The position numbers and the translations under genes were made by a program. A DNA stretch of 64,000 nt, from contig CM028328.1 of NCBI GenBank assembly GCA_016647705.1, positions 44,506,647 through 44,570,646 of the forward strand, written 5' to 3'. Shown here piece after piece: positions 1-11,984 of this stretch. Each line of letters starts with the position of its first letter. Position 1 is the stretch's first letter. The notes under the pieces were generated by a model. The model made no database searches. It was not told the DNA's origin and saw only the letters and a list, made by a program, of their open reading frames with translations. Origin of the DNA: Eucommia ulmoides (Eukaryota; Streptophyta; Magnoliopsida; Garryales; Eucommiaceae).

Positions 1-446
1 GATTCATCCTTAATAGAATTAAGTTAGTCTTTAGCCTGGTAAAAAGATAGAGTTCTTCCTTAACTTGTGAAAAGAATAATTGTAAAGGTTGATTCTGAGC
101 CTGGTAAAAGAATTGGTGTAAGGGTTTGGTCCATACCTGTTAAAGAAATCTTGAGTTTAGTGGGTGCGAATCTCCGTGGGGCTTGGAGGACTGGATTAGC
201 CTAGAGTAGCTTGGTGAATCAGGATATATCCTTGTATGCTGCATTGATTTACATTATTTATATTTTTGTTGTTTGGGAGTGCACCTAGATTAAATACACT
301 TATCCGCTGCGTTATAAAGATAAATAATTGATTTAAAATAAATTGATTATTTGATTTAATAAGTGTTGAAAGATAAAAAATTTAAATTGCTAAATTTTTA
401 TAATTACCCCATTCACTCCCCTCTTGGGTAGTTCACTGGGCCAACA
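1..446 (+). mobile_element. 3' end of a Copia-type long terminal repeat, cut by the window edge
   Basis: The block repeats the downstream half of the LTR family seen whole at 58029-60688. It has the same series of 'gattct..cctgg..aaaaag' lines, the phrase GTGCGAATCTCCGTGGGGCT, the 'GTGCACCTAG' block, and the terminus ACTGGGCCAACA at 446. No primer-binding site follows, so it is either a 3' LTR or a solo LTR. It is a fossil piece with its start outside the window. Confidence 0.8.
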
Positions 447-1712
447 AAAGTCATTAATGATTTTTATGTTAAACTAGCGTATAACCCGTGTTTGAAAGCA
501 GGGATAAAAAAAAATTGAATTAAAAAGATCAACTTTAATATTCAACAAAATATTGCATACCAAATATTTTTTGAAAATATAATTTGAATCAATTCAAATG
601 CTTCTAATTGAGGTTTGTATCATCTATCGCTTGTGCAATCCTCCACTGTTGTTTGCCAAAATCCTCCATCGGACCTCAAACCTTTGGTTCCCTAAGTCCG
701 CCCACAATATTTTCTTTTAATTACATATATCTATTTTGTTGTTAGACGTAACTTTTTTTTTTTTTTTTAAATGTGATCGGTAACTACAATGGACAAAATT
801 TGACGGTTAAAAGTCTAATTCTCGATGATAGTGGGACAACTCACAACAAAATCGTAATTGTAATGTTAGTTCTATGAACTCGAATAGATAAAACTACACA
901 AAAATAGTTATCTAATTTTGGAATTTTTATTAACAATTTTTAAAACTATACACCAACTATCCCAATTTGAAACATCAAGGAGCAAGGCCTTCAATTACAA
1001 AACTAATGTACCCAAAACTCAAGGGTACCACATGTAACGCAAGCAATTTAGCCTAAATAAATAACACTATTATTTTAGATAAGCTCAATTTTCATTTCCG
1101 AATTTTCACATACACCACAAAATCATAAATAGACAATCTTCCTCAAAGTCACACACACACACACACAGAGATCAACATTCCTAATTTCACATAATAAGAG
1201 AGAGAGACATCATCAGTTGATTTAAACATGACCAGAAATATAGTGCAACACACCTAAAAAAACTTCAACTTCAGGAATGAAAAACACCAAAAAACCAAGC
1301 CACTTCATCATCCATTGAAAACCATCCCACCTACCAAAAAAATACAAAAAGTAATATCAATGATGGAGAAAAAAAGGAAAAATTTATCAAAAAAAAACAT
1401 AGACAAAAATACCAACCAAGTGCCAAGTTAGTATTTTTGTTCCCAAGAAACTGGGAATAGAAATAGCAAAATGGAAATTAAAAGAAGAAGAAGAAGAGAG
1501 AGATTATGAAAATTCTATGTTCTACAGTTCTGCTCCCAGATTTTTAAATTAAATTTCTGGGAACAAAACCAGAAGTTTGGGAATAGAAACAGTAAATGAA
1601 CAACACCTTATCGATCAATATACATAGTTCTTAAAATGCAGCCCACAAAAATAGATTAAATAATTGAAGATTATATGAATTTAAGAAACAAAGATTACAG
1701 TTATATTCATAC
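447..1712. other. AT-rich intergenic stretch, no gene recognised
   Basis: No coding signal could be supported here. A short CA/GA microsatellite lies near 1148-1206 and several oligo-A runs are present. The stretch may contain decayed downstream exons of the beta-galactosidase pseudogene to its right, but I could not recognise any. Confidence 0.5.
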
Positions 1713-2271
1713 CATATTCGTCAAGAGGAGCATCATAGTCATAGCTAGTGGCGATAAAAGGACCACATGCAGTCCTGCTAAAGTTTGTTCCACTATGGTA
1801 TTACGAAGAAGAAATACAATTAAATTAACTAAATTTAATTTGAAAAAGAATATGATTTCTTGGAGAGAAAAAAAAAACAAATAATTAATTTACCATATCA
1901 TATTTAATAAAAGATCAACCCTTTTATACCTCCAAATTTAGTAAACCTGCCAAATATATATATATATATATAATGGATTCATTACTAATTCAAATTTTGA
2001 AGCTCCAATTACATGAAACCAAACAATGTCTAATGATTTTTAGAACATTTTTAGAAAATGGGAAAATCCTACTAGCCAATCTAGGACTCAATCCACAATT
2101 TCGGTTTATAAACCTTGTTTGGAGAGAATCCATCGCAAGTATTAATTTGAAAATGATAACGATATGTCAAAATAAAAAAGAAAAGAAAATAAATCATTTA
2201 ATTATATATAGAAGAAAATAAATCATCTAATTACATATAGAAGAAAAAATTCTTTTGCGAAAATTCAAAAT

Positions 2272-2338
<67 letters not shown>

Positions 2339-2407
2339 TACAATTGGATCACAGGCATCATTTTGCTTGCCCATAACCCACAGGACACCAACAATATCCT
2401 TGTAGTC
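1713..2407 (-). pseudogene. beta-galactosidase (GH35) pseudogene fragment
   Basis: Three minus-strand pieces in the right order match the catalytic domain of plant BGAL proteins. Piece one (2407-2342) reads ...GVLWVMGKQNDACDPI, against the family's GVPWVMCKQDDAPDPI, and ends at a GTAAGT donor. Piece two (about 2146-2085) reads INTC-DGFSPNKVYKPKLW, against INTCNGFYCD.FSPNKPYKPKMW. It then meets stop codons where the family has the WTEAWTGWF tryptophans. Piece three (about 1797-1713) reads [27 protein letters not shown] in shorter words: [30 protein letters not shown], followed by a GTATGA donor. Plant BGALs act on apoplastic cell-wall galactans. This copy is clearly dead: it has in-frame stops, a small deletion (NGFYC) and a frame slip before YHSG. 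Earlier exons with the signal peptide and later exons were not found. A degenerate (TAA)n and oligo-A tract sits in the intron between pieces one and two. Confidence 0.82.
2269..2336. repeat. (TAA)n microsatellite followed by oligo-A
   Basis: About ten TAA/ATA units run into roughly 36 adenines. The tract lies inside an intron position of the beta-galactosidase pseudogene. Confidence 0.9.
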
Positions 2408-3213
2408 CTAATTCAAAAAACACTAAAACTGCTCAAAAGCCTCTTCAACTATAATTTCATAAAACAATAACCCTAAAATAATAAAATTCGGAGTTGGCTT
2501 CGATTACAGAGTTCATGCCAGCTTCATGATTCAAAGATCCAACGATAACGATTTAGCGACGAAATAAAGAACTATAAGGAAATGTAACCCATCTTGAAAA
2601 TATATTGATATTGGAATCCAACATCATGAACCTGAGAATCCGGATTCTGGGTCTTAATTTTCTTTGGACTTGTGGTTGTGGGTCGAATCCAATTTGTCAC
2701 TTGCAGTTCTACTAGTTCAAGTTCATGCTCTCTAAAATCTTTAATTCTTTGTTTTCCTTGGACTTTAATGCACTCAAATTTCTCTATATTTAATAATTGA
2801 TTCGAAAAGAGGTTGAAGAATCAATTATCAATGGGTGGTGATCATTGTTAGCATATAGCACTTCAAACCCAAGCAGATCTATAAATAATCAACATATAGT
2901 AAAAAAAGAATTTAAAAAACCACACTATTCCATTGATGATTGTTTTTCGAAGATCCAAACGAAATAATTTTTTTTCTCTAAAACACTACGCCATACAGAT
3001 ACTAAGTAATTTTGTTTTTTCACAAAATTGGTGAAGAACATTCAATGATGAAATCCCCAATGCTTACATTAATATTTTGTGAAAAATATTATTGTACACT
3101 AAAAGTTTAGTATTCTAATATGCATTGTTAGGGTTAATTATGGTTTGAAACTTTTGCTACATTATAAAGAAATACGACGTAACTTGATTGCATTGGAAAA
3201 AGCTAGACTCTTA
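2408..3213. other. Intergenic stretch without recognised feature
   Basis: AT-rich sequence lies between the pseudogene and the start of a TIR element. I looked on the minus strand for earlier beta-galactosidase exons (signal peptide, WPDLI, IENEYG motifs) and saw none. Confidence 0.4.
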
Positions 3214-4692
3214 TGACATATTTGGTTGGACAGAATCGGGGGTGGAATGGAATCGCATTCCGCCCTCGATTCCTATTCCGTTGTTTGGTTCTCCAACGAA
3301 ATCACAAAAGTGATTCCATTGGAATGAAATAGGGTGGAATGAGATTCCATTTGAGATGGGGTAGAATGAGATTCCAACCCAATGGAATCAACAATCTAAA
3401 TTAAATAATAGCCCTTGTTGATCCTAAGATTTTGATGAACAATTAAGTATTGATATTTTGGTGGAACTAATGTTTTAATTGAGTGTTTCGGTGATGAACT
3501 TGAAGATATTGAAGATCAAATTAAATGGATGCTAAATGATGAAATTGAACATTTAAGAGTTTGAAGAAATTAGGGAAAACAAACCAGGTAAATTTCAACT
3601 CTTAATATCCAATTTAGGAACACACATGGCACAAAATATTTTTATTATTTTTGTGTGTTTTGATAAGATGAATTTATTTGCCCCTATGTGTATTTGAAAA
3701 GAAATATTTATAAATGTTTAAAATGGAATTTGAGAAAGTTAGTGGAGCTAATTGAGAAAATAAATTAATTAAAGGGGCGAAAATGTGAAAGGGAAAGAGT
3801 ATAAAACGAGATCAGAGAAAAGATTCAGAAGGGACAAGTCGACCGAGGAGTCGACCGGCATATGGTGGCTGAACTCTCTGAATCTGCGAGTCAATCGAGC
3901 GGTCGACCGGTGGAAGCTTGACAAACTCTCTGAATCTGCGAGTCGACCGTGCAGTCGACCGATGAACGCAGTAGGCTACTTCCAGAATCTTCCAGTCGAC
4001 TGAGTGCTCTATTTCAGGATAATGTTTGATCCGAAATAATATCTAAAAGAAGCCATTTTTTGTTAAGATTTGAGAGAGATTTAAGAGATTTGGTGATATT
4101 TAAGATATGGTTCATATATTAATTAAATCCTATCGATTTAGTACATTAAATATTAATGTTTCTCAATTTGGTACTTGAAATAATTTCTATGCTTATTAAT
4201 TGAGATTCAGAAATACTTTGGAGATTTAATTGAGAGTTTTAAAAGTTGTTATTAAGTGATATTGAACCTAAATAAAGTCTTTATGTTATAAGGGGTCTAT
4301 AGGAGCATTTTATTGTCATGACACTTGTAAACTAGCCGTTGAAAAGCTGATTACATATCCCTATATATAGACCTACGAATTTATGATTTAACTAAGTAGA
4401 AAAGGAGAAAAATCATATCATATTATATTGAGATCTTTTATAAGAGTTATTCATCTGAAATATTGTGAGTTTTTTTGATAGACGATCTTGAAGATCAACT
4501 GCTATTAATTTGTGCTGCTACCGGATATGAAGTTACATTGTTTTATCTATTCTTTCTGTGGATTCTGGGTGAGATATTTCCATTTATATTCTTTCATTGC
4601 ATTTATTTGTTTATTGTTTGGAAATTGATCTTAGAAATTGTTTCTGATTTTTGAAGAAAATATTTTTATAAACAATTTCTTGAATCTGATTA

Positions 4693-6359
4693 TGATAGGT
4701 GTAAATTACCTACGTATTTTCAATTCGAATTTGTTAGTTTTCGAGTACGTTTATAGTTATTTTTATATGTTTTAATATATTTTTATACTTTTTGTATAAA
4801 TTAGGTGTGTGGAGCAAAAAGATAGGAAACTGGAGCGAAAACGATGAGATCGAACCGAAGGCGAGTCGAAGTTACGGTGGATAAACAAGCAAGGAGGCAA
4901 AAATATGAAGGAAGCCCACCGCCCAAGCGTCCAGACCTCCACCTAGGCAGTGAAGATGCTGAGAATGACAAAAGGCAACTGACAGCCCACCGCCTGGGCA
5001 AAATATTCCTCCGCCTAGGTGGGAACCCCAGTAGAAACATTTCCAAGTCCACCGCCTACTTCGTCGCCTAGGCGGTCACCAAACCTGCAAAGCCGGTACG
5101 GGTGCTGTAACTTCAAGACTATTTTGGACTATGATGCAATCCTATTTTGGTAACCCTCAAAACATGGAAGTTGTAGATCTTTTTCTTATATTTCCATAAG
5201 TTTTTGAATCACCTCAATCAGAGTTCGGATAAAGAAGTTACAGGCAAAACAAAATTGCAAACCTGTAGTAACTTCGCCTAGGCGAAGTTTTCTTCGCCTA
5301 AGTGAAATTTCGGCAGAAAGTTAACCGACCTAACTTTGCCTAGGTGAAGTTTTCTTCGCCTAGGCGAAAATCCTGCAGCAGAGTCTTGATATTTATTAGA
5401 TATTTTGAGATCTTTTGGCCTATTTAATCTCTTCTCTCCTCCTTTCTTCCCTCATCTTCATCCCTTAAGGCTTTAGGCCATATTTTAGGAGTAGGATTAG
5501 GGATTTTTGAGGGAGAGCTCTCAACCCGAGGTGGAGGATCAACAAGGAAGCGATCGATCGACGTTTCTAGCGGCAAATCTTCGGATATCGGCTAAGTCGC
5601 TCGTTTTCTTTCTTTGTTTTCTTTATTTTGGTAGTTGTTGAGCATGTTTAGCTCGTTTTACATTGTATAAACGGTTAGGGCCATGAGTTGAACATGGATT
5701 GTAATAGGGATTAATGTATTATTTATGAAAATGTAGTTTTGGTTGAATTTGTGTTTCGTTTATGGTTATTCCTTATAATTTCGATTGTGTTTCCATGTTT
5801 TCTATGATTATATGCTTGTTTAGATATATTGAAAATATGGGGTTTGACACTCGTGAGAGGTAACCCCGGATTCGGACTAGGGTTAACACAACACGACAAT
5901 CTAACGACCCGGGAGGGCATGACCTAGAGTCGTTAAGATGTTGAGGGGGACTTCGGCGTTGACACGAAGTCACGTATTCCCCAGTCTTACACTCAGAAGA
6001 GGTGGCGAGGGAGTTTACGAACCGAGATTGTCGGATACGCCGAACGCTGTTAATGTTAACTAAAACGAAATGAAACGCATTTAAGTAAATAAAATTAATC
6101 CCTAGGCAATCTACTCCCCTAAACAATCTCAAATTAGTATTTATAGTATAGTTAACTTAATTAGTATTTTAGTTTAGTATTAGTGTTAAATTAAATTCTA
6201 TTTTTGTCGCCTAGATAAAGTCAGGTTATGACAATCGCGATACTCGATAGTAACAACACCAATCCCTGTGGATACGATACCCGACCGAAATGTCCATTAT
6301 ACTAAAATTTGATCCGTACGCTTGCGGTAAAAGTGGCAGTGCTTATTTAGCGGCCACCA
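4693..6359 (+). repeat. 5' LTR of the non-autonomous Gypsy-type element
   Basis: This LTR is 1667 bp, TG...CA bounded. It carries several copies of the palindromic word TTCGCCTAGGCGAA between about 4915 and 5375. It is about 70 bp longer than its partner because part of that word array is absent from the 3' copy. Confidence 0.88.
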
Positions 6360-6383
6360 AGTTTTTGGCGCCATTGCCGAGGA
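6360..6383 (+). other. Primer-binding site of the Gypsy-type element
   Basis: AGTTTTTGGCGCCATTGCCG follows the 5' LTR end directly. The TGGCGCC core is the usual start of the PBS in Athila/Tat-type Gypsy elements. Confidence 0.7.
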
Positions 6384-8165
6384 TTGTCTTATTGATTGCT
6401 ATCGATATTGGGAGTAAATAACTCGATTTTAATCTAGGCATTTCTTTTGTATATGATTTTCGTTTGTAGTTTTGTTTTTGTTTCCGGCAGGATGCTTGAA
6501 AATGTTAGATTGACAGGTGCTCTTACGGTTAGATCATTGAATATCTTGTCAGTCTTGAGGGCATGTGTCGAGCCGAGGACATTAAACCAAGCGCTTCTTG
6601 GGAGGCAACCCAGGGTAACAAATAAGTTAGATACATCTCCGTCAATTTGAGTCGGAGGCGAGATCCTCTCGCCTCCCAGGTACATGTTCTAAACCCCCGT
6701 CTTCAATATCATGCTATATACTGTCATTGGGATCGCTGACGGCTCATTTAGGACATCACCTGTGTTGAGTTGGTGGTGATGTGTAGTATGTTTTAGTATG
6801 TGTTTATATTTTTAGTTAAATTTTAATGTTTTTATCGTTTGCATGCTTGTTTAGGATTAGATTGTTAGTTTAAATGTTGTTTTGTGCTATGTTTTGACGT
6901 CATTTGGGCCTATACCCGATGATGACTCTGTCCCCTGATTGTTTTGAGGTCGAGCGTAAAGCTCATTCATGTGTGTTCTGTGTGCTTGACGTATCGTCTT
7001 AGTAAAAGTTATTGTGGATCCTAAATGCACGAGTATGTAAACTCAATATAGCACTATCTAAGTGATTTGAAATCGATTATCCTTCACTCAATTTCATGAC
7101 AAATTCGAGGTGAAATCCTAGGCGAGGTTATTTAGGAGATATGATTTAGGTAGTCATTTTATCGCCTGAGCCTTTTAAGCTTACCCTGATAAATCATTAC
7201 CCTTTATTACCCTGTCGAAGCCTAAAAGCCGTTTCAATTCTGAACACTTAACAAATACTCCATTCGATTGAACTTTTTCCAACCTTTATCGCTTAAATAG
7301 AAGGCACAATTTAAGTGAATCAAGTTAGCATTTTGCTACTTGATGTGAGCGGTTGGGTTTCGGCCGAAATTCTAATTGATTTGGTATTCGAGTACTCACT
7401 TGTCCTTTGTTGTTCATATATTGTTTGCACATTCCTAAGGTTATAAGAATTCGAATACGTTTTGGGGTGTGTTACTTAATCATTTTTGCACACTCTTAAA
7501 ATTGTAAAAATTCGAATGAGTTTGGGGGTGTGTTAAAAAAAAAAAAAATAGTTTCTTTTTTACATGACAAGTGAGTACGATGTTCTTAAACGTTTGTTCA
7601 GGGTTGTTTCTAAATTATATGGGGTTTTGAGTGTGAGAATGCCAAGCGATGTGCCTCGGGTAACGTTAAGTTAACGACATTAACCTGTTCTCTATTCCAA
7701 AATACCCTTGGCCATTATTCCAAAACTGAACCAAGCCCTACTGATCTTCATGAACCTCCGAGCCTACATTAGTGGAGAATAGATCCCAGGTCAGGCGTAT
7801 GGATTGCCTATACCTTAAAGGTTTTAGTCATGATCTTTATTTAGAGATAATCCCATCTGATCAATGGATAGTAGTATAATTGAGTTTAATCACACACACT
7901 TAAACAGGATCTAGAATGGCGCTTACTATTTTTTAACGTTGAAATTCTAGAACACCACATGGTGTGATTTATGCTTGAACTTGATAGGATTAGGGGCCGA
8001 TGAGGGAAAAATCTTTCGGCCGGTAGATGATAATCAAAACTTACACATTTTTGTTTTTAATGTTTTTCCTTTGTAGTTTTTAATTTTGTAATTAGTTTGT
8101 ATACTTTCTCGTATTGTGTGAGTGTTTTGCTCGAGGACTAGCAAAATTCTGAGTTTGGGGGTATT

Positions 8166-9762
8166 TGATAGATGTAAATTACCTATGTATTTCTAATTCG
8201 AATTTGTTAGTTTTCGAGTACGTTTATAGTTATTTTTATATGTTTTAATATGTTTTTATATTTTTTGTATAAATCAGGTGTGTGGAGCAAAAAGATAGGA
8301 AATTGGAGCGAAAACGATGAGATCGAACCAAAGGCGAGTCGAAGTTACGGTGGATAAACAAGCAAAAAGGCAAAAATATGAAGGAAGCCCACCGCCTAGG
8401 TGGAAACCCCAGTAGAAACATTTCCAAGTCTACCGCCTACTTCGTCGCTTAGGCAGTCACCAAACTTGCAAAGCTGGTACAGGTGCTGTAACTTAAAGAC
8501 TATTTTGGACTATTATGCAATCCGATTTTGGAAACACTCAAAACATATAAGTTGTATATCTTTTTCTTAGCTTTCCATAGGTTTTTAAATCACCTCAATC
8601 GGAGTTCGGATAAAGATGTTACAGCCAAAACAAAATTACAAACCTGCAATAACTTCGCCTAGGCAAAATTTCGGGAAAAAGTTAACCGACCTAACTTCGC
8701 CTAGGCAAGGTTTTCTTTGGCTAGCCGAAAATCCTGCAGCACAACCTTGATATTTATTAGATTTTTTGAGATTTTTTGGCCTATTTTAATCCCTTCTCTC
8801 CTCCTCTCTTCCCTCCTCTTCAGCCCTTAAGGCCTTAGGCCATATTTTAGGAGTATGATTAGGGATTTTTGAAGGAGAGCTCTCAACCTGAGGTGGAGGA
8901 TCAATGAGGAAGCGATCGATCGACGTTTCTAGCAGCAAATCTTCGGATATCGACTAAGTCGCTCGTTTTCTCTCTTTGTTTTCTTCATTTTGGTAGTTGT
9001 TGAGCATATTTAGCTCGTTTTACATTGTATAAACGGTTAGGGCCATGAGTTAAACATGGATTGTAATAGGGATTAATGTATTATTTATGAAAATATAGTT
9101 TTGGTTGAATTTGTGTTTCGTTTATGGTTGTTCCTTATAATTTTGATTGTGTTGCCGTGTTTTCTATGATTATATACTTGTTTAGATATATTGAGAATAC
9201 GGGGTTTGACACTCGGGAGAGGTAACTCCGGATTCGGATTAGGGTTAACATAACATGACAATCTAACGACCTGGGAGGGCGTTAGAAAGTGTGCAATTGA
9301 TGACGTTGGGGCGAGACTCACGTGACCTAGAGTCGTTAAGACATTGAGAGGGACTTCGGCGTTGACACGAAGTCACGTATTCCCCAGTCTTACACTCGGA
9401 AGAGGTGGTGAGGAAGTCTACGAACCGAGATTGTCAGATACGCCGAACGCCGTTAATGTAAACTAAAATGAAATCAAACGCATTTAAGTAAATAAAGTTA
9501 ATCCCTAGGAAATCTACTCCCCTAAATAATCTCAAATTAGTATTTATAGTATAGTTAACTTAATTAGTATTTTAGTTTAGTATTAGTGTTAAATTAAATT
9601 CCATTTTTGTCGCCTAGATAAAGTCAGGTTATGACAATCACGATACTCGATAGTAACAACACCAATCCCTATGGATACGATACCCGATCGAAATGTCCAT
9701 TATACTAAAACTTGATCCGTACGCTTGTAGTGAAAGTGGCAGCACTTATTTAGCGGCCACCA
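8166..9762 (+). repeat. 3' LTR of the non-autonomous Gypsy-type element
   Basis: This 1597 bp LTR matches 4693-6359 along its length and ends GCGGCCACCA just before the GATTA target duplicate. The polypurine tract lies immediately to its left. Confidence 0.88.
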
Positions 9763-10574
9763 GATTACGTGCTCTAATTTGCTACCCATATCTTGTTAAA
9801 ATCATATTTCTGCATCTTATATTTTTCTATCACTAGTTGGGATATTAATTGAGTTATTATTTATCTGGGGTTATAGAAGCTCCTGAGTGAGATTTACTTC
9901 GTATCAATTTTTGTATTGGTGAGTTATGACGGATTAAATATCATTGGGGATATTTAATCAAGGGTAGCTGGGTTTCAGTCTCTTCCTGTAAAGAGATTGA
10001 GATATTAATTCTTCCTGAATAGAATTAGTGTGAGTGATTTGTAAAGGTTCTATCCTTACCTGGGAAAATGATACTTGGAGTGTTTTGAGAGGTTTTGATT
10101 CTTGAGCCGTAGTAATAAAAAGAATTAGGTTAATCTTTAACCTGTAAAAAGTATAGGTTATTCTTGGGCCTATAAAAAGTAGAGGTTATTCCTGAGCCTT
10201 GAAAAAAAGAAATTGTAAAAGTTGATTCTGAGCTTGTAAAAGAATCGGTATGTGGGTTTGGTTTCTACCTTTAAAGGGATCTTGAGAATTAGTGGGTACG
10301 AATCTCCGTGGGGCTCGGAGGACTGGACTAGCCAAGGGTAGCTTGGTAAACCAGGATATATCTTAGTGTGCTGTATTATTACTTTGTTATTTTTGTTGTT
10401 TGGGTGTGCACCTAGTTAATTGATTTATTCCGCTGTGATATAAAGATAATAATTAATTTAAGAAGTAAATTAATTATTTGATTGTTCAAGTTATATTCTG
10501 ATTATTTTTTAATTACCCAATTCACCCCCCCCTCTTTGGTATTCTACTGGGCCAACAACCCTTGTATTTAAATC

Positions 10575-11035
10575 CTTGAAAATGGAGAACAAAAATTAAA
10601 AATTAAGAACAGAAACAAAAATCAGATAACATAAATATAAATTAGAGAACAGAAAATTGAGAACAGAAACAGAAAATTGAGAATATAAACTGAAAATTGA
10701 GAACAAAAACATAAAATTTGAAAACATAAAATTGAGAACGGAAACTGAAAATTGAGAACAAAAACTTCAAATTAAGAACAAAAACAGAAAATTGAGAATA
10801 TAAACTAAAAATTGAGAACAAAAACTGAAAATTAAGAATAGAAATAGAAAATTAAGAACAGAAACAAAAAATTGAGAACATAAACTGAAAATTGAGAACA
10901 AAAATAGAAAATTAGGGAACGAAAAATTAAGAACGAAAACTGAAAATTGTGAATAGAAATAGAAATTAGATAATAGAAATTGAAAATTAAAAATAGAAAC
11001 AGAAATTAGAGAACAGAAACTTAAAATTGAATGAA
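10575..11035. repeat. Minisatellite with a roughly 20-bp unit
   Basis: An imperfect array of the unit AGAAAATTGAGAACAGAAAC, with variants AAAACTGAAAATTGAGAACA, runs for about 460 bp. It lies inside the PIF/Harbinger-like element and is not repeated elsewhere in the window. Confidence 0.85.
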
Positions 11036-11350
11036 ATCGTGAAATATAATAAAATGAGAGAAGGAATGGAATAGTAAAATTTAATAAAATTTTGTAATAA
11101 TGGCATAATTAGAATTTTATTATATTTCATTTCATTCTTTCACTCATTTTATACCAACCAAATAAGAGAATGGAATAATAATTTCATAAGGGTATAATGG
11201 GAATTTTACTATATTTCATTATTCCATTCCTTCCTTCATTCCATACCAACCAAACAAGATAATGGAAAGGTGATTCTTTTAACAATTCCATTCTATTACT
11301 TCTTCCATTCCATTCCACCCTTATTCCATTCCGTCCAACCAAACGAGCCG

Positions 11351-11984
11351 TTACTATGTTATGGACCTGAGGTCCTTTATTCAGTAGATTAGAAAAACAA
11401 AGGGTAATGTTTGTTCTATTCTATTGGGAATATCTATTTTGTTGGTAATAAAGAAACAATTATGTTCGCAGGAATAAAGAGAAATAGATTTATTCTATAC
11501 TCAATAAGGACCGATACGCAATAGGGGTGGGTGCCATTTTCTATGAATAAATGATGTCTATACTTGTTCATCATTAGAAATTAGAAGAGTCTCTTCGTAA
11601 AAATTATCTCTTATTCATTCTATCTTGCTTTGAGGAAATGAATTGTGCTATTTTATATGGATAAAATAATATTCCCCAATGGCTAGTGTTAGATAGTCAG
11701 ATTTTGTATTTTTTAATTTCAATGACATTTGAAAGTTATTTTTGACAGTACTATTATAGATTTGATTTTATATCAGATGTATTTTGAGTTCGAATTAGTC
11801 ATTATTCAAAGAAATTATTAATTATAGACTAAATCCCTCTACTTATGAAGCCCTGACTTTGATTAATTTCCTCCAACACTGGATAAGCAACAACGGTTAC
11901 GTGAACAATTGATCCCTTGAAATTTACTATGCATTACATTTTTGCTACACCGCAATTATTTTTGTAAAATTCTCAAGGTAATGG
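11351..11984. other. Intergenic stretch, no supported feature
   Basis: Nothing coding could be supported. The part at about 11370-11690 has a composition and style reminiscent of plastid spacer DNA, but I could not place it against any plastid gene. Confidence 0.35.

Larger units (their letters stand above)
4693..9762 (+). mobile_element. Non-autonomous Gypsy-type LTR element (LARD-like), structurally whole
   Basis: Two direct LTRs (4693-6359 and 8166-9762) both begin TGATAG and end GCGGCCACCA. They flank a 1.8 kb interior with no recognisable gag or pol. The target duplication GATTA (4688-4692 and 9763-9767) is perfect. The primer-binding region starts just after the 5' LTR with TTTTTGGCGCCATTGCCGAG, a form typical of Athila/Tat-type plant Gypsy elements. 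The polypurine tract GAGTTTGGGGG lies before the 3' LTR. By eye the first 175 bases of the two LTRs agree at about 95 percent, suggesting an age of a few million years at usual plant rates. It must have moved using proteins from another element. Confidence 0.88.
3416..10557 (+). mobile_element. Copia-type solo LTR, interrupted by a Gypsy-type element
   Basis: The LTR starts TGTTGATCCTAAGATTTTGA and ends TACTGGGCCAACA, like the copies at 25694 (reverse) and 58029. It is flanked by GCCCT (3411-3415) and ACCCT (10558-10562), a near-perfect 5-bp target duplication. Removing the 4693-9767 insertion leaves about 2.07 kb. No internal retroelement body adjoins it, so it is a solo LTR. Near 3838-3995 it holds a cluster of GTCGACCG palindromic words typical of this family in the window. 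Confidence 0.8.
3214..11350. mobile_element. PIF/Harbinger-like TIR element, split by an LTR insertion
   Basis: The left end reads GACATATTTGGTTGGACAG and the right end, reverse-complemented, reads GGCTCGTTTGGTTGGACGG. Both lead into GGGTGGAATGGAAT. A TTA lies directly outside each end (3211-3213 and 11351-11353, after one extra base on each side), which fits the 3-bp TWA target duplication of PIF/Harbinger. Without the LTR insertion the element is about 1 kb: 3214-3415 plus 10563-11350. It has no transposase. Its right half is mostly a 20-bp minisatellite. The terminal TTTGGTTGG style matches several other elements in this window. Confidence 0.65.

Noticed and set aside
4844-5071. Open frames on both strands near 4800-5070
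   Set aside because: They lie wholly inside an LTR and follow its palindromic words; no protein motif.
11370-11690. Possible plastid-derived (NUPT) spacer sequence
   Set aside because: The style is plastid-like, but I could not match it to any plastid gene or known spacer by eye. A search against a plastome would decide.
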